Shown here: positions 59,745-64,000 of the stretch, one piece after another
Layout of the letters: every line of letters starts with the position of its first letter
Numbering within the stretch: position 1 is the first letter of the stretch
From: Trebouxia sp. TZW2008
Taxonomy: Eukaryota; Chlorophyta; Trebouxiophyceae; Trebouxiales; Trebouxiaceae
Length of the DNA: 64,000 nucleotides
NCBI GenBank assembly: GCA_002118135.1
Contig: BDIU01000227.1
Span: 1 to 64,000 of the forward strand
Direction: 5' to 3'
Translations under genes and position numbers: made by a program
The notes under the pieces: generated by a model
What the model was told of the DNA's origin: nothing
The model's database searches: none
The model's input: the letters and a program-made list of their open reading frames with translations, nothing else

Positions 59745-62700
59745 AAGCAAAAGCAACAGCAACAGCAACAGCAACAGCTTCAGGTTCAGGTTCAGCTCCA
59801 GCTTCTAGAACCTGGCCCCAGTGTTGACCATGCTTCAGCAGGAAGACCTCCGGATGGAAGAGATCACGATCACCAACGCAGAGCAGTTGGGGTTGGTGAA
59901 GTTCACAACCGGCAGCAGAGCCTGTTGAAGCACTCACCAAAGCGGAATGAAGTGTGGCTGATGAGGTCCAACAATGGCAATTGGGCAGTGACACTCAACA
60001 AGGCAAAGATGTTGAATTTTCTGTCAGATGAGGCCGTCAACAGAAACTAGATGAATTGACTCACTGAAGCAGAGGAATTGTGGTTGATGGAATCCACCAC
60101 GGGCAGCAGGGCAGCAGTGGTCACTCCCTCCTGCTGGAACAGCCCCCTCATCAGTACAGCCACCACACTCATCCCCGCCACAAATTGGCAGCATGCCGCA
60201 ACCTGCAATGCAATACCATTATTGCTGCCACCATGACGAAGCGGCAGCATGCCAGAACTTGCCATGCAGCAGCATCATTGTTGACAAGCTTTTGATATGG
60301 GACAAAAGTAACAGCCTCCGCATCAGCACAGCCACCACGCTCATCCTCAACACAAACTAGCAGCAGGCCATGGCCCACGATGCAGCACCAGCAACTGCAT
60401 GTCATGTTTTTGCTTTTGCCCTGAAATGACGTGTGTGTGCGGTTGCAAGTTGCAGCCTTACAACGTCCAACTGAAGTGCAGCAATGTCCTTGTACAGTGA
60501 ACTCTCTTTGTAAACAACTGCTTTGGTTACCAAGAAAGTTGTCCTTACATGAAATTGTCTCAGAGGGACCACTGTAGTCAGAATGCAGTGCTTGGCTCCC
60601 AGCTGCATTGTCCTTACACCGAGAATGTCCTTTTACTGAGTGTCCTTCTATCAAGAAGTTACTGTATGGCGCTGAGTCTTGAAAGACTTGCATGGACTGG
60701 CTGTGCCTCTTTTACACAGCAACAGGTGCACATCAGCAAGCAGCATTGTGCTGATTGATCATGGCTTTGGGCATGCTGTGCTTGACACAGATTGATTGCC
60801 CAGATGTGCTGCAGAATGAACTTGGTCCAATGCATATTGACAATTGAGCTCCTTGTCGCGATATGAAGCACTCTCACCTCCTGGCTGCTCTGCCACTGAC
60901 TGAGTGATGATGACGTGAACAGCAGAGCTCCTAGCAACCCAAAGGAGCCCACAATGATGGGAGCAAGGGCCTCTGCAAGCACGCAAGTCAGCAATGTTAC
61001 TAAAGAGAACGGTCACCACTGAAGTCTACAGGAGTAAGGGCGTCAATGGCAGCAGCTTGCAGGTAAGACTCACAGGTACATATGTTGTGGCCCATGGGTA
61101 GCATAACATGTATGCCCATTTTTCAGGGGAGCAAATTTGCAGCAGGGTTGTGCTGACATAGACAAAGCTGCAAGGCATGGAAAACGATGCAAGCTGAAAG
61201 CTGCAAGCCTAGTTGTACTGGTTGCAGAAATGCCCAGGTTGCAAACATCCCTTTTCTAAGCAACAGCAATCTCAGCGCATGACTTACTGAAGTGCAATAT
61301 GACAGCAGTAGCAACTGATTGTGCATTGCGCTCGACAAACAGCTTGCACACACCGTCCACACCCTGTTGACATACACACAACAGTGCACAAGTGCCAGAG
61401 CCTACCCTGAACAATCTGTGTCCAGTGCTTAGGGATTGCAACAGGTCTGCTAGTTGCAACATTCACAGCCCATATCAGCTCGGCTAGGCTGATGTTGAGC
61501 TGACGCACAACTGTTGTCCTCTGCAGCTTGTTGTAGCTTGCTTGCACTGTGCTGGTTTGCTTCTTGACCTACAAGCATTCAACTGTCGTCATCTTCCTTT
61601 TCAATGACAGACCTTACTAATCTAATACTTTACACTGTACTTATGTTACAATTTATAGAGTATCTAGTGCAGATTACTTCTGACGTGGCACTACCTCAAA
61701 ATAAATTAAACAAAAAGAGCCTATCTGGTGCTTGACAGTCCTGAAGACTGCTTGCTTCTGTGCCTTTACACTGCGCTTTGGTTCAGTGCAACGATGCTGG
61801 TCAGTCAAGAGCAATTCTGGTGTGCAGAGCTGTATCTGACAGCCAGCAGACAGTCTACATGAGATTGCAGCGAACAAAAGGCTTTTTATTCTCACTGAGC
61901 ACCTGTACTACTAAGTCTTACAATGCTGTGATTGTGGCCATCCCAAAAGCGTCAGTCAAATGTTGCCACCGACACAAAGCTTGACCTGTGCAATCACAGA
62001 GTGCTCAACAATATGGCGACAACAAACCGATTTCTGTGATTTCACGATTGTGAGGTCAAGCTTTACATGCTGGCATCATATTGCAGCCGACCGTGATGAG
62101 GACTTCTTGCTCAATTGCTGTTGTGTTTGTTTGCAGCCGCTGCAGCTCTGCAGTTGACCAATGCATCAGTGCGGAAAAGGTCTTGGGCAGAGACTGTATC
62201 CAGACGTGCCATGGCGACAACGACCCGCGCTTCTTCTCCCTCAGCAGTACCAGAGCAATTTGCACACTTCTGCAGCAGATGAGAGCAAGATTGGACCATT
62301 GTCCCGTTGCACAAATGTTGCTCACGACCACTGCCTCACCCATCCAGTGCTCTCCAGGTCTGCTCTGGGACAAGGTCTGGCATGGGTGAAGGCTGTCCAG
62401 CAGCAACTGACAGAGCCATCTTGCTGGGCATGCTTATCATCACGGTACGAGCTGGCATATGCCATCTAGTCGCGACGCCCCGCACCGGTAAAGTTGCGTC
62501 GGCAGCAAGGTAAGGGCACTGGATGTCTGCCTTTTCCTCGGCCCACCTCAAGACCTGCTGCACGTCGACGCTGTGCCCGTCGTCGTTGCATTTGTCTTGC
62601 CAAGCGTTGCTGTCACCTGTTTCAGGTAAACATCACATGTTAAGACGTGCAGTGCAGAGCCCTGCGCACGTCAGACATTCTCACTTGCCGGTACCGTGAA

Positions 62701-62748
62701 CGAACGTGAACAAGCATCAAGGCGTCCCCAACACCACAGATATACCAT
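56467..62748 (-). CDS. SET-domain protein lysine methyltransferase, Rubisco-LSMT type, about 511 aa
   Basis: Predicted protein-lysine methyltransferase with a split SET domain and a C-terminal substrate-binding domain; the substrate is not known. Minus-strand exons: 62748-62685 (tentative start), 62616-62340, 62269-62092, 61568-61406, 60972-60878, 60130-60065, 59459-59385, 58797-58609, 57258-57031, 56667-56467; phases agree. Motifs: LRWAEEKAD, LPVRGVATRWHMPARTVMIS (GRGV-like start of SET), ALVLLREKKRGSLSPWHVWI then SLPKTF, LIWAVNVATSRPVAIP (SRaf-like), LLPVVDSINHNSSAS (the D..NH motif), VPAGQE then ITFSYAPKPNEDFLQYYGFV (YGF signature). The C-terminal helices read QFCQHILSSKPTTLEADIAR. Six-kb span; introns hold copies of two exons and a CAG tract. 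Confidence 0.88.
57262..58340 (-). repeat. About 130-bp tandem array derived from SET-gene exon 57258-57031
   Basis: The acceptor plus the first ~55 bases of the exon (AQLTRQGWAASTTEALF) recur in the upstream intron. GAGCCTG(CAG) words lie near 57502, 57632, 57764, 57896, 58022, 58152 and 58282, plus a more diverged unit near 57385. Most units keep the AG acceptor (CTGCAG on the minus strand) and end in a GCAGGATTGA-like or ACTGTATTG-like intron stretch. Confidence 0.9.
58960..59340. repeat. Degenerate minisatellite in SET-gene intron
   Basis: Units of about 45-60 bp with GAAGTCTCCA, CATGCACACTGTTA and (A/T)AGGGCA or CAGGACA. At least seven units lie between exons 59459-59385 and 58797-58609. 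Confidence 0.8.
59502..59795. repeat. (CAG)n / (CAACAG)n tract, about 290 bp
   Basis: About 28 CAG units followed by about 30 CAACAG units with three short CAGCTTCAG-type interruptions. It lies in the SET-gene intron between exons 60130-60065 and 59459-59385. On the transcribed minus strand it is CTG/CTGTTG. The long open frames it creates in all six frames are repeat artefacts. Confidence 0.97.
59860..59935 (-). repeat. Decayed copy of SET-gene exon 60130-60065
   Basis: On the minus strand GCTCTGCTGCCGGTTGTGAA, then CTTCACCAACCCCAACTGC and TCTGCGTTGGTG, parallels the real exon (LLPVVDSINHNSSAS) but changes the key Asp and His codons (reads LLPVVNFTNPNCSA) and lacks the donor. Lies downstream in the following intron. 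Confidence 0.8.
60493..60666. mobile_element. Tc1/mariner-like MITE, copy 2 (complete, 174 bp)
   Basis: Begins TACAGTGAACTCTCTTTGTA and ends with the reverse complement of TACAGTAACTTCTTGATAGA, so the termini are imperfect inverted repeats with TA at both edges (expected TA target duplication). Internal sub-repeats TGTCCTTACA and GAATGTCC. Lies in the SET-gene intron between exons 60972-60878 and 60130-60065. Confidence 0.75.
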
Positions 62749-63732
62749 GCATGTTTCAAAGTGCGTGCGCGTGGTCACATTACACCCAATCGTGTCGTTG
62801 TTCGGCAACGTTCTGAGCAAAGCCCTCGTGCGATCACTGCAGGAGTACCTCGTGAATCGGCACCCGAAACGGCCTTGGATGATGTTGCTGCCCTCGAGAG
62901 CGCAACAACGACGACCGGCACCACCAGAAATCGCAAAGCTGCAGCCATGGCCGCAGCTTATTTCCCTGCCTGGCTCTGCATGCGCAAAGATATTTTCGCT
63001 GTCTTCAAATGCCGTCTTGCCAGGTCACATGACGGCTTCCCCACCAGACTTCCAAATTAGGCACGACAAGCTCAGAGATGAGCTTAAGAGCTGTTTCGTC
63101 TCCCAGTGGCAAATTCTTGCACGGCAGATCATCTCAACCTCATTGAAAACGTGCACTAGAACTGCATTTCAGCGCTGGCAATCTTGCCTAATGCAGAAAG
63201 TGTCTTCATTGCATTGCAACAGATTAAGTTTGACTTCTTCACGTCCATAACGCAAGCTGAGCCCCATCTCATTCAGTTTCAATTTCCTTTGAGGAGCAAC
63301 GCCCAACGCTCAAACCTGTCCTCATAGCGATCCTATGTCTCAAGGAGAGCTGTAGCCTTCAGCAATGCGGCACGCTGTTGGGAAGCTTCTAATTTACACT
63401 GTGATTTGCATGCCAATCCTGTATCGCCTTCTGGCGCCATGTCCTTCCGGCTGCTTCCTTAGCTAATCAATGCGTCATCGGCTCCAGGCTTGAACCCACC
63501 TGCTCGTCCAAGGCTCGTGAAATGAACTTGCGTTAACTTCGAGGATCGACCTTCAGCCCTAACAACCGATCTGCCTCATCGACGCAAGTCAGCGGGTGAA
63601 GTGACCTGTCTGCGCACATCGTGGGGTCTTGGCTTTGTAGGATCTTTGTCATGATCGTTGTGCCGAGATGACATAACACGCGCACAGCATAAACCGCAAG
63701 CAGCGCACAGTTTGCGCATTTGGCAGCCCAGC
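62749..63732. promoter_or_regulatory. Divergent upstream region, SET gene / GRAM gene
   Basis: 984 bp. The + strand has a moderately long open frame (62696-63250, 184 codons, alternative frame 62761-63060) without a recognised domain. It could be an upstream exon of the next gene or non-coding. Promoters for both flanking genes are expected here. Confidence 0.4.
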
Positions 63733-64000
63733 ATGCCTGATGTGCATGATGAGCCGGCGCATGGCGTCGCCAACTCCCCTGTCTTGTCGCCTTCCACAAG
63801 TGAAGGCCTCTTGAGCAACCCGAGCCCCAGCAACTGGCGTCAGCGCAGCTTGCAAATGTTCCCAACAGGAACATGGGAGGGCAGAGTCCACAGGAAGTGC
63901 GATGAGCTGCGAAGACTGTTTCAACTGCCTGTCACTGAGGTATCTGCCAGATCAAGGCAGGCACGTTGTCCTCGGGAGCTGCACAAGCGTAGGAGGCACA
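63733..64000 (+). CDS. Probable GRAM-domain protein, first exon only (runs off the window)
   Basis: Exon 63733-63939 encodes 69 residues beginning MPDVHDEPAHGVANS, a Ser/Pro-rich stretch, then CDELRRLFQLPVTE, followed by a GTATCT donor. RxLFxLPxxE resembles the start of plant GRAM domains (lipid-binding, VAD1/VASt-type proteins), where the next residues would be VLIEDFxCA. The continuation lies outside the window, so the call rests on about 15 residues. Confidence 0.45.
   Translation, partial: MPDVHDEPAHGVANSPVLSPSTSEGLLSNPSPSNWRQRSLQMFPTGTWEGRVHRKCDELRRLFQLPVTEVSARSRQARCPRELHKRRRH

Noticed and set aside
59388..60050. 220-residue poly-Gln protein on the + strand (and poly-Ser, poly-Ala, poly-Leu frames)
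   Set aside because: All frames of a CAG/CAACAG repeat are open. The region is an intron of the minus-strand SET gene, whose exons flank it in phase.
62696..63250. 184-codon open frame on the + strand upstream of the GRAM exon
   Set aside because: No domain or splice connection could be shown. Kept only as a note in the intergenic entry.

Overview
This is a 64-kb piece of nuclear DNA from a photosynthetic eukaryote, almost certainly a green alga (Viridiplantae, Chlorophyta). The evidence is a plastid import channel gene (TOC75), a plant-type ERV1 with its C-terminal CxxxxxC element, a DUF1997 protein with a transit-like leader, a plant-style mitochondrial uL4, and dense spliceosomal introns with GT-AG borders. 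A ciliary gene (CFAP206) implies a lineage that makes, or recently made, flagella. A trebouxiophyte with zoospores would fit, but the genus cannot be read from the sequence. No bacterial operon, rRNA, tRNA or CRISPR array is present.

Layout. (1) 1-5847: the 3' part of TOC75 (+). (2) 6548-7627: ERV1 (+), with a perfect-looking hairpin element in its last intron. (3) 8412-10896: DNAJC8-like spliceosomal J protein (-), divergent from DIM1/KsgA rRNA dimethylase at 11246-12751 (+). (4) 13908-14705: ubiquitin E2 variant UEV1/MMS2 (-), divergent from an ADP-ribosylglycohydrolase at 15302-20764 (+). (5) 21751-24196: mitochondrial ribosomal protein uL4 (+), convergent with an RBM39/CAPER splicing factor at 25064-29631 (-). 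That gene is divergent from eIF2-beta at 29990-32042 (+). (6) 33064-34203: DUF1997 plastid-type protein (-), divergent from CFAP206 at 34391-39725 (+). (7) 39726-43551: gene-poor, repeat-rich stretch holding a miniature LTR element. (8) 43552-48377: PHT1/PTA-type phosphate transporter (-). (9) 50354-53136: DUF455 ferritin-like protein (-), divergent from a membrane-anchored glutathione peroxidase at 53491-55524 (+). (10) 56467-62748: SET-domain methyltransferase of the Rubisco-LSMT type (-). (11) 63733-end: first exon of a probable GRAM-domain protein (+). Exon chains were built by hand. In every complete model the exon phases add up to an open frame, and the encoded segments line up with the expected family. 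Gene order is mostly divergent/convergent pairs, with divergent gaps of 0.2-1 kb.

The most unusual property is shared by most of the long genes. Their introns contain tandem, decaying copies of the neighbouring exon edge: the splice site plus tens of exon bases. Copies occur on the acceptor or the donor side in TOC75 (three exons), the ADP-ribosylglycohydrolase (four exons), RBM39, CFAP206 and the SET gene, and related intron-internal duplications occur in eIF2-beta and uL4. Periods range from 74 bp (perfectly regular) to about 330 bp. Many copies keep an intact AG acceptor but carry stops or frameshifts. This looks like a recurrent, local exon-junction amplification process and is the best candidate here for an undescribed phenomenon.

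Mobile and repeated DNA: a TRIM-like element (42329-42617), a hairpin MITE (7201-7336), two copies of a Tc1/mariner-like MITE (39742-39899, 60493-60666), a four-copy dispersed family of about 100-120 bp, and several micro/minisatellites including a roughly 290-bp CAG/CAACAG tract in an intron.
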